Shown: positions 1-13,119, counted from the stretch's first letter. The stretch: 64,000 bases of DNA from Amblyornis subalaris (GCA_018881555.1 JACAXG010000007.1:1936643-2000642), one strand, 5' to 3'. Program-made: numbers and translations. Notes: generated from the sequence alone by a model not told the origin.

Positions 1-1959
1 ACAGTCAAGCTGTATCAAATTCCTTTTTAAGCATATATAACAGAAAACTCAACTGGGACTTAATTGATGCTCTTTGCCTGTATCTCTCTTCCCAGCTTGC
101 TACTCGCATCAGCTTTGTGAGGGGTCCCTGGGCACCCTCTGCTCTCATCAAAAATGCAAAAATGGGATGTCTAACTCTATGTTTCTGCTGTTCTAAAGGT
201 GCTGTGCGGTGCTCAGGTCGGCCACCTCAGTGGGACACAGGAGGCTGAACATCGCCATCACTCAGGTACTGTGCTGCTCTTACTTCAGGGAGGATAATGC
301 TGTATAACTGCAAAATGGTGATTTACATGTCTGTGTAATGGGTTTTTTTATCAGAGTTCCTCACTGGNATGGTAGAGGGAGGTTGTTTGAGAGTTGCAGC
401 CCCTTCTCCCTGGAATGAGCCACTGGGTGCTCAAGTTACCCTATTTATGGTTATGTCTCAGAGACCTAATTTAAAAAAAAACCCAACANACCTCAAGTAG
501 ACATATCCAGTTAATCTGATAAAATGTCAAAATACTTCTGTGTACAAGATAATCATCTGCAGACTTCCTATGAGTGCTCTCTGGGAATAATGGCAGCCTT
601 GTTCAGGGAAAATACCTGGATAAAACAGCACCTTTTGAGGCAGGTAATCATCAGGAAGATATTCTGATGAAACAACCTGTATTAGAGATCAGCTGTAGCT
701 CTTGCAGAACTCCCCACAAACAAATACTTGCATCCCAATATCACTAAAATTAATTGAACATCCATCTGTTATATGTAAAAATGGCTGCAGCCTCTTGTCC
801 CCAGTGCAGTTACGTCCCCTCTCACCATTGAGGCTGTGAACTGATGTAATTAGGAACTGTGTCTTGAGAGGGCAGAAAAATATGATAGATGGCTAGACCA
901 ACCCTTCTTGCACTTGCCAAGTGCCTCTGTGCTTGTGGTTTTCATTTCTTCTGCAAATACCAAACATAAATACCGAGCTGAAATTTTCCTTGTTGGAAGT
1001 CAACTTTCTGGTGGGTTTATTTACTGCTTATTCCAGAAACAGCTGGGTAATTCNGAGCAGGAGAAAACAGAGTATTTTTCCTTACTAAATAATTCTGGCA
1101 GTCCCCTTAGTGTTATGTTGTTGTGTTTTTTTGGGTTTTTTTTTCCCAACTGTTCTTATTTTGAGGCAGAGCATTTATATTTAGGGAAGGAGTGATCTCT
1201 GTACAAGAGTTCCTGACATGGCAAACTTTTGTCTTGTGACATGACAGCATTGATAATATTACACTATTATTTTTTGTGTAGAATCATTTAGATCAGTGCA
1301 AAAAAATGGTATTACTTCATTTCCATTCAGATTATCTTTTCCTGTTTCATCCTCTTCTGGACAAAGAGATAAAAAATATATATATAAAATAAGAGTTTCA
1401 ATGAGATGAGTACTTTGCTTCAGGACCTCCCTCTGAACCAGAGGCTGCCTTGCAGGCATTTTGTAATTGCCTGGTTTAGGTTTTCCTACACCTCTGTCTC
1501 CCACCAGAGACAGGGTACAATTGATCAGGACCAAGAAGATGACTGTATTAACTTTATTTTGAAGCTCATTTTGAGCTGAAATTGGAAACTCGAGACAATN
1601 TTTGCTCTTGAGAAACTAAGAGAGTCTCTTTATAAAACTCTGAATTGAATTTAAATTCTGATCTTTTCTAAATCATTGTTTTTTTCCCCCCACTGCCTCC
1701 TCATTTTCATGAACAAAAGCTTGTGAGGTGATCACTTTTAGTATATTCTAATGGTTCCTGCAGGAAGATATTTCACTGTTAAATGTACCACTCAGAATAA
1801 AGAATACTCCAGTGAAGCAGCTTATTTTCAAATTAAACACAAGCCTTTCCCTAGGTGCTTGGGGGGCAATGTTTCAATCCTTCACCCAGGAGAACAGCAT
1901 CTATCCAGTGTTTTAGAGGTACTTATTAACTATGGATTATAAACCCAAATCCTGTGTGA
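1..1959. other. Upstream intergenic DNA, no gene seen
   Basis: AT-rich sequence with only short reading frames (under 100 codons), broken by stops and without recognisable protein families. I see no repeat family, RNA gene or promoter here. This is the outer edge of the long gene-free stretch in front of FAT4. A large gene-poor region next to FAT4 is also known in mammals. Confidence 0.6.
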
Positions 1960-2095
1960 AGAGATCAGCTCAGCTGGTTGGAGCATGGTGCTGACAACAC
2001 CAAGGTTTTGGGTTTGATCCCTGTATGGGCCATTCACTTAACAGTTGGATTCTTGTGGGTCCCTTCCAGCTCAGAATATTCTGCGATTTAAGTGA
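1960..2095 (+). mobile_element. tRNA-Ile-derived SINE with CR1-type tail (TguSINE1-like)
   Basis: The first ~74 bases read like a tRNA-Ile gene. There is an A-box-like GCTCAGCTGG near 1968, the segment GTGCTGACAACACCAAGG in the anticodon region, and a B box GGTTTGATCC at 2011-2020 followed by CTGTATGGGCCA. A short spacer then leads into a CR1-like 3' end with GGGTCCCTTCCAGCTCAGAA and ATTCTGCGATT. Head and tail together match the passerine TguSINE1 family from memory. Such elements are copied by CR1 reverse transcriptase, which recognises the shared 3' end. The copy is full length or nearly so and moderately decayed. It is the best taxonomic marker in the window. Confidence 0.88.
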
Positions 2096-2805
2096 TCAGT
2101 GATTTAAATTATTCTCACATCTGTGTCGTTAAAGATGAAATGTCTCAGACCACAGGCAGCAAATGAGGACACTTGTATAAAAATTTCATGTGCACAGGAA
2201 GTTTCAGATAGTCTGGCTCAGATGCAGTTTATTCCTTTTCTTTGCAAAAAGAGCTTTCAGCTTATGCCTGAGAGGGAAAAAAAAAAAATTTTACATCTTT
2301 CCCATGTTGTTTTGGATTCCTTTTGTTTCCTTTTCATTACCACGGTCACCTAATTACTCCCTGTACACGTGTGTTTCCTCTTCACACCCCCATCATCTCT
2401 GCTGCATCCTTTCTGGGTTTCCCCTTCCATTTGTTTTCAGCTTCAGCCCCACTTCTGGGCCTACTGATCCCTATGTCCTTGTCCTAATTTCTTTTCCAGA
2501 CTGAACTCATTTCCTTTCTTGGCCATAGTTCTCCTGACCCAGTCCAAGCTTCCTTTACACCTGCCCAGAGCCGTTTTCCTGCCAGACCCCAAATACAGGA
2601 GTTGCGCTATGAAAGTCTCTTAAAAAGGCCAAACACTGGAAGACAGAGAAAATGGTTTTGTTGTTTGCTGTGTTGCTCTGAATTCATCCAGCCTGTGGTG
2701 ATCCAAGTGCGGGTGCCAGTGAGGATTGCATCAGATATTGGGGAGCATGTGCCCTGAAAACGTCCCTGAGCATAAAAAGACAGATGCAAAACTTNAATAA
2801 ATGCA

Positions 2806-2862
2806 TGTAGCTCAGTTGTGATAATGAAATTATATCTTACACCAGATGTGGATTTGATCCCT
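2806..2862 (+). mobile_element. Possible decayed tRNA-derived SINE head
   Basis: TAGCTCAGTTG at about 2808 resembles an A box, and GGATTTGATCCCTGG at about 2850 resembles a B box. The spacing of about 42 bases fits a tRNA gene. The segment ACACCAG before the B box recalls the SINE at 1960. No CR1 tail follows; the sequence runs into a GGA repeat instead. It may be a truncated old copy, or chance. Confidence 0.4.
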
Positions 2863-4023
2863 GGAGGAGGAGGAGGATACCAGAGATTATGAAATAAAGC
2901 ACATTGTGTTTGCTGGTTTGTTTGTCTTCAGTGCAATAAACTTCCAGGGCTTTGTTTTGCATTATGATGACATCGCTGGCATGTCTGCACTTCATCCCAT
3001 GGAAAGTATTCATCCTAGCCTGTTCTCTTCTGAGCACAAACTTCTCCATTTTCTGCCCTTTCTGGTTTCCTGTCTTGCACTTGGAACTTGGGTTTCTTTG
3101 CTCGCTCTAATTTAAAAGTCCCCTGAAGGCTGGTCAAGCCCAGAGCACTAACCCTATTAAGATCTCAGTTTTACCAGAACTTGTAAAGTCTCATTCCTCA
3201 CAGCTCCCCTCGCTTTAAGATTAGTTAGTGCAGTGTTTCCTGNGCTAGCCCTATGAAAAAAGCCTCACAGGAACCAAGTTGCTCTTGGAAGTTCATGGTG
3301 TTCAGATTGGAGAAGGAGTCTGCAGCCAGAGATCAGCTTTTGTCTTAAATCTGGCTGAACTAACAGGAAAGACATAGAGAAAATGGCTCTCTGCACTCCC
3401 ACGTGGAGGAGGCTAATAGATGTTGCAGCTACGGTGTCTCAGGCTGTGAGCTTGCCCTGTCTTCAAGTAATGGGGCTTTCAGGGCTGGTCTGCCTCTGGG
3501 AAACTTCCAAAGAAAATTTAAGTGCTAAAATAAGCGACTTTGGTGATTTAAGAGGTGGAACTGCCATTTCTGTCCTAATCTGCAGCCAGTGCCCCAGCAC
3601 GATGCTAAAGAGAGTTATGCTTTATAGGTGTTATGTTTCTGAGGAGAGGCAAAATGGTGATCTNCTGGCTCATGTCTTTATTTTCTGTCATTCTATGATA
3701 CACTATGTGGAAGTTTTATTCCTTAAAAGGAGAGGAGAACAATTTTATTGGGGACAGTTAAATTTCTGCCATAATTTGTTTTCCAGTTGTTAGGCCTTTG
3801 AAATGTGCCAGTGCAGAGTTATTTTCTTATGACATGTCAGACATACTGAATGTCTATGGCCATTGCTTCTNGGTGATCCTTAGTGAAACAGGGAACAACA
3901 TCCAGAGGAATAACTTGAAGAATGCAGCTTGGCATATAACCAAGTGTTCTTGCTAACCCCACAATTTATATAACAAGTTGAAACCTCAAATTTTAGGGTT
4001 TTTTTATAATTTTGTTAAGGTGT

Positions 4024-4035
4024 TTGCATATGCAT
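4024..4035. promoter_or_regulatory. MORE-like palindromic POU site
   Basis: TTGCATATGCAT matches 11 of 12 positions of the MORE element (ATGCATATGCAT), which is bound by dimers of Oct-type POU factors. The match is visible in the sequence; binding is only inferred. Single short motifs often arise by chance in AT-rich DNA. Confidence 0.3.
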
Positions 4036-5379
4036 ATTCAAACCATGCTGGCACTTTGTGCAAGTTCTTATTTTGACTTGATGGACTTAAATGTTCTTTC
4101 AAGATGCATCTAATGGCTCTTTCTGGGAATGCATCCTGGAGCATTGTGTGTATCTAGGGAGAGGTGAAAAAGAGTTGAGGAAAAGTCGCTTGCATAAGGA
4201 GTCTAGTAACTTGTGTTGGTGGTATCTGTAAGGTACACATGTGGGAAGCAGCAAGAGGTCTTAGCTGGCTGTGACAGAGGGAGACTGGCAGCAAGAGAAA
4301 TAAAAATATAAGCCAGATATTGCTTTCTGTATCTGAAAGAACAGCTGCACCACTGAGAAATGCTAAANGTCAAAGTCAGGTAAACACTGATTTCACACTT
4401 ATTTCCTGCTGATACATGAAGTCCAAACAGGGTCGTGTTTGCAGCGTTCCCCTTTTGCAAATGCATGATGAATTTGATAGAACATCTCCTGTTGGACTAC
4501 ACACAGCCCAGTGTATTCCCTGGACTCCATCAGCACCTCTCCNTGATGAAGATCAGCTGCACCACGTCCCAGATGGATACAGAACAGCCAGCATCTCACG
4601 CAAAACTCATCTTTCTTCTTGGCACTTGAGGGTCAGGGGATGTTTTTGGAGTTGCTTTCTCTCCCTCCGATTNCAAATGATCAATTCTGCTCCAGCCCTT
4701 GGAAATCATCATTTCCTCTGGGGTGAGAGTCCAGGATGCTCTAGTGACGAAAACCTTAAGGTATAAACCCACTGTGGAGCAGGGGATCTGTTTGCTTCCT
4801 ATTGCAGAGACTTCATCCAGTATCGCTGGGCGATGGGCTGCAGGCACAGAGCAAGGCAGGTCAGGATGAGGAGCACTTGCAGAGGCAGCTGCAAGGCTTA
4901 AAAAATATAAAAAAAAAAAAAAAAGCAGAGCTCGAGCAAAGCCTAATTCATCATGAGGCAGCAATCACAACTTATCTGTAAATGCAGTCTGTGTAAAATG
5001 GAGCCATGGCAATTAAGCTTGTGACTGCTTTTTTGTTTAATGTGGCTGGAGAAGAGGTTTTAAATCGCGGTGTTTAAAAAAGCCCACCCTCCTTCTGTTT
5101 TTAACACATTTTCTCTCTCAATGTTTTACTGCTTCTTCCAAAATGAATTCTCCTCCATATGNCATCGCCATTCCCAAGGAGAGATGTCTGATGGTATTAA
5201 AGCATATCCATGAAACATTTGGGCTGTGATACACATTTTGAATAGCGTGGGGTTTAATGCCTTCAGTCACCACACAAAACTCTGATATTTTGAGATGTGT
5301 GTAACAGCATCAGCNGTGGCTCTGCCAGAAATCCAGGCTGAAAACCTCAATTTGGTACTTTGCCCCAGGAGCAGAGGCC

Positions 5380-5445
5380 TTAAGAAGGCCATAGCATTTT
5401 TAGTTGTTTCACTTAAGAAGCCATAGCACTTTTAGTTATTTTTGC
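5380..5445 (+). repeat. Tandem duplication, two copies of about 33 bp
   Basis: Copy 1 starts TTAAGAAGGCCATAGCATTT at 5380. Copy 2 starts TTAAGAAGCCATAGCACTTT at 5413. Both continue with TTAGTTGTTT or TTAGTTATTT. The copies differ by a few substitutions and a small indel, so the duplication is not very recent. No coding frame is involved. Confidence 0.8.
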
Positions 5446-7457
5446 CTTGCTGCTCCAGTCTCTTAGTTCACAAAAGCCTTTACAAAATCAACATGTTGAG
5501 TTCCAACCAGATCAAATAGCAACATTAATGCTTATTAGAAACCAAAATGTGATATAAAAGGTTTTATTGCTTCCAAGATAACATAATAGCTCTACTTGTA
5601 ATAGGAAAAACATTTTAAAAGAGGATAAGAATCCTACTTATAAACCCATGGTTAAACCTAAGAAAGTTCTTGTTTGCTGTTAAGGCAATTCCAGATANTC
5701 ACATGCCAACCTACATTATCCTGTTTCTTAGGCTGTAGGAAATTCCACTTACATCATTGACTTCCTGCCACTGTGGAAAATAGGTTTTGGTAATGGTTTA
5801 GAGTTAGNATTAGCCCTCACCTGCCTTGTGCTTCAGTTTAATTACCCAGAAATTATTAGAGCAGTCTTTTTCTTTCACNTCTCTTCATTTCCCAGCATTT
5901 CCCTCCTATTCAACAAAATCAAGTTTTTGCAAGCCAGAGCAAAAGTGGGATTCCAAGCAGTTAGTGCTGCTCAGAGCAAAAAATCTCCCTTAGTCGAAAA
6001 GCTGTACTAGACACAGGGAATGCTTAAACTGAAGGGGAGAATGTTTTTGTTTCTGCCACTGAGAAGAGCTTTAAGGGCTAGTTATGATGCCTGCATTGCC
6101 TGAGCAGCAGGAGAAAAGTTTCTCACGATTTAATCCAAAATGCAGCCATGAGCTGTTAGATCAGGATTGCTGCCGCATGTCAGGGGAGCCTGATAGGAGC
6201 TGCCCTCTCTGCCTCCTGACAGTTCCCAGAGGTCTCAAGTAGCTGATAGGCTGGTTTCAGCTGGTGAAGGATGTGGCAGTGACCTTCAGGGAACCAGCTG
6301 GGCAGGGATTTTCACTTTTTGGAGGACACTTGTGTGACTGAAGCAGAATGGATTAATGCACTTGGGTTCACATGTTGTGCTTCGTCCCCTCAGCCTTGCT
6401 GTGCACAACGTGTGTTTGTTGATTGTGTCTGGTGAGCAGAAGGAACAGATGACAGAGTAAACAAGAAACAATATTCACAGAGAAAAAGAGGTGATCCTGA
6501 TGGTACTGGCAGCAATTTGTGCTTTTTGCTATAGCTCATATATTTACAGTATTATCAAGGATATCTTAAGGCAACACACCAGCAAGGGCAGCTGATCTTC
6601 TTACCCCTTTGACTGCTGAGAAGAGATGCAGAGCCTAAAACGGCAAACATTACCTTTCCTTGAGTGTGATTCCTTTATTGGTTTTACCATGTATTTCAGG
6701 AAGGTGATCCTNACCTTAGCTCTGGAATAAATATTTATGGGTATTTATAAAGAGAATTTTTGCAACTCCTTCTGCATTCCTGAGCAAGGGCATTTCCACA
6801 TGAGGAGGAGGTGCCATGCTCATCCATTCCCACCCCCCGTTTTGGGTTTGCTTTCCATCTGACGTGCTTGACAGAAGCTCCTTCCAAGGGCAGAGATTTC
6901 CAGCCCAGGAAATATTCTTGTTTACTCAGATAATTTTGCTGAGAAAAATGCCCTGCTGTGATATGAAATGAGAAGAAAACAAAGCAGGGGATGTGATTAA
7001 TGAGCTGCCTGTTGACNTGGGGATGAGTGGGTAGATTAGGCACAAGGGCAAAACTAACCAGCGAAACCTGGGTGCAGAGAGGGCTTCTCAGAGNGATAAG
7101 GTATTTGCATGTGCTTCATTCTCTAGCTGCTATCATCATTCAGGATCTTGGATGCAGCTCATTAATAGTGAAACTGGGAGGCTTTGCCATTTGTCAGCCT
7201 ACACAGCTAGTAATTAGCCATTAGAGTGCAGTCCTGGTTTTTCGTAATTAACTTTGTGTCAAAAATTTCTTTGTTCGTTATCTGTGGAGAACACTCACAA
7301 AACAATCACCATCCATTTCACGAGGTACTGTTCAGTGACCTCATTTTCTTCAAGCTATTCCCTTCTGGTGTTACCCGAAATTCCCTTTCTGCTTGCTATC
7401 TGCTTCCCCCGAACATGCTCTGCAGGGACTGAATGAGGATGGCAGGAGTTTGAGGAC

Positions 7458-7495
7458 TTTTATTTATTTATTTATTTATTGATTNATTTATTTAT
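7458..7495 (+). repeat. (TTTA)n microsatellite
   Basis: About nine TTTA units, interrupted once by GATTNA. The N inside the tract fits a length- or base-variable site. Confidence 0.9.
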
Positions 7496-8905
7496 AGCAT
7501 GTCTATGAATGCTCCAGAATACTTGGTGAATCTCAAGCAGGGCAAGTAAATAACACATAACTTCAGTATTTGTGTTTATAGTCATATCTACAGGCTTAGC
7601 TTTGATATCTAGGTCACATTGTCACACCCCCAGACAAGCCTGTCCTCTGAATGACCACTTCACTGCTAGAAAGCAAGAATTTTACCAGGAAAGGGCCTTA
7701 GTGCATCTCTGCTTTGTTCATCACTCAGGGAAAGTCTAACTGACCTAAAGGTCTTTCTTTTTCTGCCAAATCCGAAGGGAGCCAACGGAAACCCNCACGA
7801 GGAATTGTGCGTCAGCCTTCCTTGTCCCGGGGCTCCCTGNCCTGCCTCCCTGCACAGAGCTAGGTTCTGGCAGCAAGGAGCAGCGCCCCTGCCTTGAGGA
7901 TTCAGGGTTTATAAACCTTCCTCGATTTGTTCTAAATCAGGTGCCAACCTTAGGCAGTGCTTGGAGAAAAAAGCATTCATAGGGATAGATTGTATTTTTT
8001 TAAGAGCGCCGCCCACGAGCTCAAGGTGTCCTTCAGGGTTTCTCAGGAAAGTGGGAATATACTNAGTCTTAAGCCACCTGCAAGGAAAGAGCATCAAAGT
8101 CCCTCCAACACCTTGTCCTGACTCCTGCTCCTTCTGTTCCCACCTTCTCAAGTCACCTGCTCAGAGGTGATCCTTAAGTGTTCATATAGGAGAGACCTCC
8201 ACAGGGAAACTCGGATCTGCTGCTGTGAAAGTCCCTGCAAACCACGGCTTAGCTGAGTGTTGTCCCAGCTTTTCAGCTCTTCCATACAGCCTCCTATTTT
8301 TCCCTTTTAATCTAAAAGCAATTGAAAAAGGCAGGATATGGGGAATTCTTTTATTTCAGGTAAATATTACCACCTCTTTATGCAATCGAACCGGATTTCT
8401 AATAGATCTCACCCCCTCCATTTAAACAACTGGCAGCTACCAGGTACGGCATTGCTGCTGTCCATGATTGTAAAGAAGCTTGCATAGTGTAACACAAATT
8501 GGCTCCCAGGAGTCACACAGACTAAACATAATGGTCCATCAGCTCTAATTTTCTTTAAAAGTGGTTGGTAGGAACTGCATTAGAGGAGGAAGTTGAGAAT
8601 CCTGCATCACGCACGCTGCTTGCTTGAACGGCACTCCCAAAGGAGAATTTTTTTTCCCGGATATACACTCTTAAATGCAACTGCTCCCTTCTGTACCTGC
8701 TATTTTCTTAGGTAGGGGATGTATTTTTTNAAAAAAACAACTTTTGATCTTTCTTCTGGTAAAAATAAATGCTGTATTTTAAGTCCTGCTAAACTTGCCA
8801 AAATGTCTCAGGGCAATTTCCACCAGTCACTAAGGGAACATATATTTTCCTTAAAACATGGCAAACATAAAGCCCCCATCCACTAAATGGCCCTTGCCTT
8901 CTCTG

Positions 8906-9148
8906 AAAGTGAGGAGGTTTAGATAAGATATTAGGGGGAAAACTCCATACTGTGAGGGTGGAGAAGCAGTGGCACAGGCTGCTCAGAGATGCTGTGGATG
9001 CCCCATCCCTGGAAGCGTTCAAGACCGCGTTGGATGGGGCTCTGAGCAACCTGGNTTAGTGGAAAGTGTCCCTGCCCATGAGAGCTGTGTTGGAACTNAA
9101 TGAACTCCCGGGTTGTTTCCAACCCAAATAATTCTATGATGATTTTTG
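8906..9148 (+). mobile_element. CR1 LINE 3' fragment
   Basis: The 3' part of an avian CR1 in forward orientation. It has GGAGGTTTAGATAAGATATT near 8912, GTGAGGGTGGAGAAG, GATGCCCCATCCCTGGAAG near 8998, GTTGGATGGGGCTCTGAGCA near 9028, and ends with TTCCAACCCAAATAATTCTA. It is a typical 5'-truncated copy with a decayed end octamer (ATTCTATGATG). Short frames over this segment are shadows of the element and not genes. Confidence 0.93.
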
Positions 9149-12100
9149 TGTTTATAAGAATGGCAAGCCTAGCTCACCTCCTTTATTTCCTCCTTTATCC
9201 TNCTTAGTTGCACATTTCCTTTCAGTAATCTCCTCTAGAAAGTAAGGGGCCCATCTCAGTCACTCGGGGCAGTCCTCCCCGTCCCTGTGTGCTCACAAAA
9301 GGGCTTTTTGTGGGCTGACCTGGAGGCACTCACCCTGCGGCAAGGTGCGTTCCCAGCTCCTTGTGCCCCAAACGTACAGCAATTATTCTAAAACGAGAGT
9401 ATCGCGTTTGCTTGCTTCAAAGGAGCAGCCTCTTGGCTTTCTCCTTTCTTGCCCTGCTCTCCCAGCCTGCCTGGCTTCTGAAAAGAGGAGAATCGCTCNG
9501 CTTTAATTGTGGATTTTTGAGGGGAGTAGTATATAGGGTACTTTGTAACATAGCATAGAAGACCATAAAGCTTTAGAAAAAGGTTTCCTATTTATGGCAG
9601 AACACCTTGTTTTCCTGCTAGGCTGAAAGACACAAAGACCCTCTTTCCCTCTAATCAGGTTACAGCATCACAATATGGCTCTCTTTATAAGGGGTCATTA
9701 GATCTTTTCTTTGGGGGAGAGAGTTCTTCCCATAGCTTTGATGAATTAACTCTTTTGTCTGCAGCAGAAGGTGCTTCCCTCAAGCAAGCTTTTCTAGGCC
9801 CCACAAAGCAATCTCGACTGCCTGGAAGTTGTGTGTTTATTTTGCCCCCTTTGTTTGCAGAAATACTTGCTTTCTGAAGAAAACACTACACAAACTTCAT
9901 GCCACCTTGAGTGGCTTTCTTTGCATGCTGGCTTTGTTTTTCATATGCCATTAGGTCTGAGGAGAAACCTGGAACAGCTATCACAATGCTCTAACAGCAT
10001 AAAACTTTTCAGGAAGGTTGTCAGTGAAGGCACTTTGCTCCTAACCCAACCTGAATTCTGGACAGCAAGGGCAATGTNCTAGAATTTCTACTCTCTAATG
10101 CACCAATTTTAAGAAAGAAAACTTTTCAAATTAAAAATTTGTCTTCATTCAGTTGAGTAGTGTATGTATGGGTTAGTATCATATGGGTTTGTTTCTGATT
10201 TGCAGCTTCTTTTCTCTTCTATTTAGAGTTAAGCTGTAAATAAATAGATATAGATATGTACAGGTTAGAAAAGCCCTTTGCTGCAGCTTTCCATTAAGGA
10301 AAGTCATAACAGAAAGTTATTGTTACCAGGCAGCTTTTCACATCTGAGGAATTCCTCTACCCAAAACCATTGTTGCACTGAAAAATGCTAAATGTTCTTC
10401 AGGGTTGAGATTTGCATATCTGCCTCAATTGAGAGTCAGACCCTCTGTGCTTTTTATCTTGGGATGTTGTTTCCCTGTGAAGCCAAAGAGCCACAATGAA
10501 GCAACTTCTTTCTGAAAAGAGGGTAAAAGGATGATATCATTAAGTAGGCAGAGGAGGTGTTTTGAGGGAGCTGCAATGATGTGGGATGAGGCAGTATTCT
10601 CCGGGAGGGAATCAAATTAGTCACCTTGTGAGCAGGTGAATTTACAACAATTGGCAGATTTTACNGTAGCCCCAGAATTTATCTACCATGGGAATAATCT
10701 CTTCGTGGTATTACACTCAAAGGACATAAAACCAACTCTTGCCATCCATGGATACTCGCCGTGGCAAACAGGGAGAGCTCCAAGCTGTTGGATTCTTTGC
10801 CTGTGNTCTGCCGCTGCAGAAGTCGTGGGCAAACAGCAGTTGGGCTGGATGGTCTTAGAGGTCTTTTCCAACCTTAATGATTCTCTGGTTGCAGATGCTG
10901 AGGAAAACAGATGCCTGGTGGGATGAGGGTGAAGGAGATCAGTCTCTTGGCCACCCTGCTGACCCTCGGCTCTGATCTTGTAAAGGTTTGAAGGCAGTGG
11001 CCCAGTTTATCCACTGTTGGAAACAGAAGGATCAGTGCTAGAGAACGTGATTTTCTTCATTCCCCTCCTTCTCCCTGCTCTGTCTGGCAGGAAACTCTAC
11101 TGCTGGCAGTCCCTGCATCTTACCTGCTGTTCTTTGCCAGTTCCAAGAGTACCAACACTCTCCCTGCTGTGAAAGAGCAGATTTGGTTGGAGTATGTCAG
11201 TCAAAAATCTGCCAGCTCCTATTATATACACTACACTAGTCAGTGCATGGTAAAATAGGGGTTAAATACGTTCAAAAGAAGGTTGGAAAGAAAATTTGAA
11301 GAATGCACCTAATTATGTATTACTTTTAAGAAAAAAAATCTAGGCATTACATTTATGCTACTAAGTGCTTTTGTAAAACCAAAATAAGATGATGGCACCT
11401 AAGTAAAAGCTGAAACATCCATGTTTTCAATCATAGAAACACATCATGAAATCACAGATGTCCATGGTACACGGCCATGTGTAAGGCTCCCACTGACTAC
11501 AGCCCACACAGGATCTGGATGAGCAGCCTGGAGGGAGGAGACCTGCAGCCACCAGCCTGGCAGGTTAAGTTTTGCAGCTCCTAGTCCTCTTTCAGGTAGC
11601 TTAAGGCTTATCTGGCTCTGCTGTTTTATTTCTGTTAGACTTTCTTTTTAAATGTGGCTTAAAAGTCATTCACCATTCTTCATCAAAATGATTTAGAATT
11701 TAGAAGAGCAAGGATAATTAGAATCTCAAGCATCCTCTATTTTTGCTGGCAGTACTCGGCACAAGTGAAATCTTACTTTTCTTTCTATCTCATTCTTTTG
11801 TTCATATACATATCTAACACTTGACAATTTTTTTTCCACAATTTTAGTAATACTTTGAAAAATTGAATAATAGTACAAATAACGTGTTGCTTTAAAATTA
11901 CTTCTGAGGCATTATGACATTGCAAAAATGTTTTAACCTCATGAAAAGTGTTGGCTGCTACTCAGTATTCTGCTCAACTTCGTTATCTCAAGCAGAAATG
12001 CATGATTTCTCTTCCTTGAAGCCCCTCTAATTCTCCTTGCATGTTATAAGGTCTCCTTCCTCCAGGAAATGAATCTTTGTTCCACTTGTAAAGGAAATTT

Positions 12101-13119
12101 TCTCCTTCCTAGATCATACTGAAAGAATTTTAGCGATTCCTAGAGAATTTAAGGCTCCTGTTGCTGCACTTTAACTCAAATTCCAGCAATTCTATGGGCT
12201 TTCCTTTTTTTTTTTTTAAGGCTACCGTGGTTTTTCTTGTTTTTTGTGGCTTTTTTTTTTTTAGCTTGTTTAATTGAAATCTTAAAAAAATTCTTGAAGG
12301 ATCACCAGAAGAGCCTTTTTGCTATTTCCTTTTACCTTCAAGAGCACATACCTTCAGTACAGGTCTTATTATTTCCTCTACTCTTCCAGACTGCTGAGCT
12401 CCTTCAGCCTTAATCATCNTGCTCCTTTTGATTTATTTCCCTCATACCTAAATTTGCTAAATAGTCTGCATGGCCTTGTCTTAAGTAACAGCTTCTGGGG
12501 CAAGCAGTCACATAATTTAATTTATTATTCCTTGTACTCCAGAACTTTTAGTCCTGCCTTTGAGTGACTTCTGAGCTGTGACTCCGCTGCCCACCTTTAA
12601 AATCGGGACAGGGATGCTGTCGGGGTTGCATTAGGAGTAGAGACACTCGGAAAACTCCAGCTGAAGCTGGGACCCGTTTCAGGCATTGTTCCCTGTCCCT
12701 GAGGTGTCTCCTGTGAAAAGCTAAGCAGAAAAATCAGATGAGGGAACAGTGGTCAATAGAGGTGATGTGATCACGCTCCGTGATCATCTCTGCAAGGAAG
12801 ATGATGCTGTTCTCCAGGCTACTAATTCCATATCCACCTTTTGATCACACTTCCTCCTAATAATGTGTTTTGTTGGCAAGCAATACTAATTATTATGACA
12901 TGAGCTGAACGGCCCAAGCCAAACAGATCGAGTGCAGCCTGGCGGCGGAAAATAAACAAGAAAGCCACGGCAGCACGACGGAAAAAGAAGTGGGCTGCTC
13001 TTCAAAAGTCCTTTCAAAACTGATATTGCCACGTTGTGTTCACTTAGTAACTTAAAGAACAATCCTCTTTAGCCAAATATTATTTTGGCAGGAAAATTTA
13101 AGGAGTAAGTTAATAAATC
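9149..13119. other. Intergenic DNA, no gene seen
   Basis: AT-rich sequence containing a short CR1 end (10834), a perfect octamer ATTTGCAT (10410-10417) and poly-T tracts near 12.20-12.26 kb. No frame here resembles a known protein and no RNA gene is apparent. Confidence 0.6.
10834..10885 (+). mobile_element. CR1 LINE 3' end, short fragment
   Basis: TTGGGCTGGATGGTCTTAGA followed by GGTCTTTTCCAACCTTAATG and ATTCTCTGG is the last ~50 bases of an avian CR1 in forward orientation. Sequence 5' of it is not clearly CR1. Confidence 0.85.

Larger units (their letters stand above)
2863..8905. other. Intergenic DNA, no gene seen
   Basis: No recognisable coding exon. The longest frames (for example about 136 codons on + at 3383-3793) contain no known motif and look like chance. 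The stretch holds a POU-dimer-like palindrome at 4024, a 33 bp tandem duplication at 5380, an octamer at 7103 and a TTTA microsatellite at 7458. The rest is unremarkable AT-rich sequence. Confidence 0.6.
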
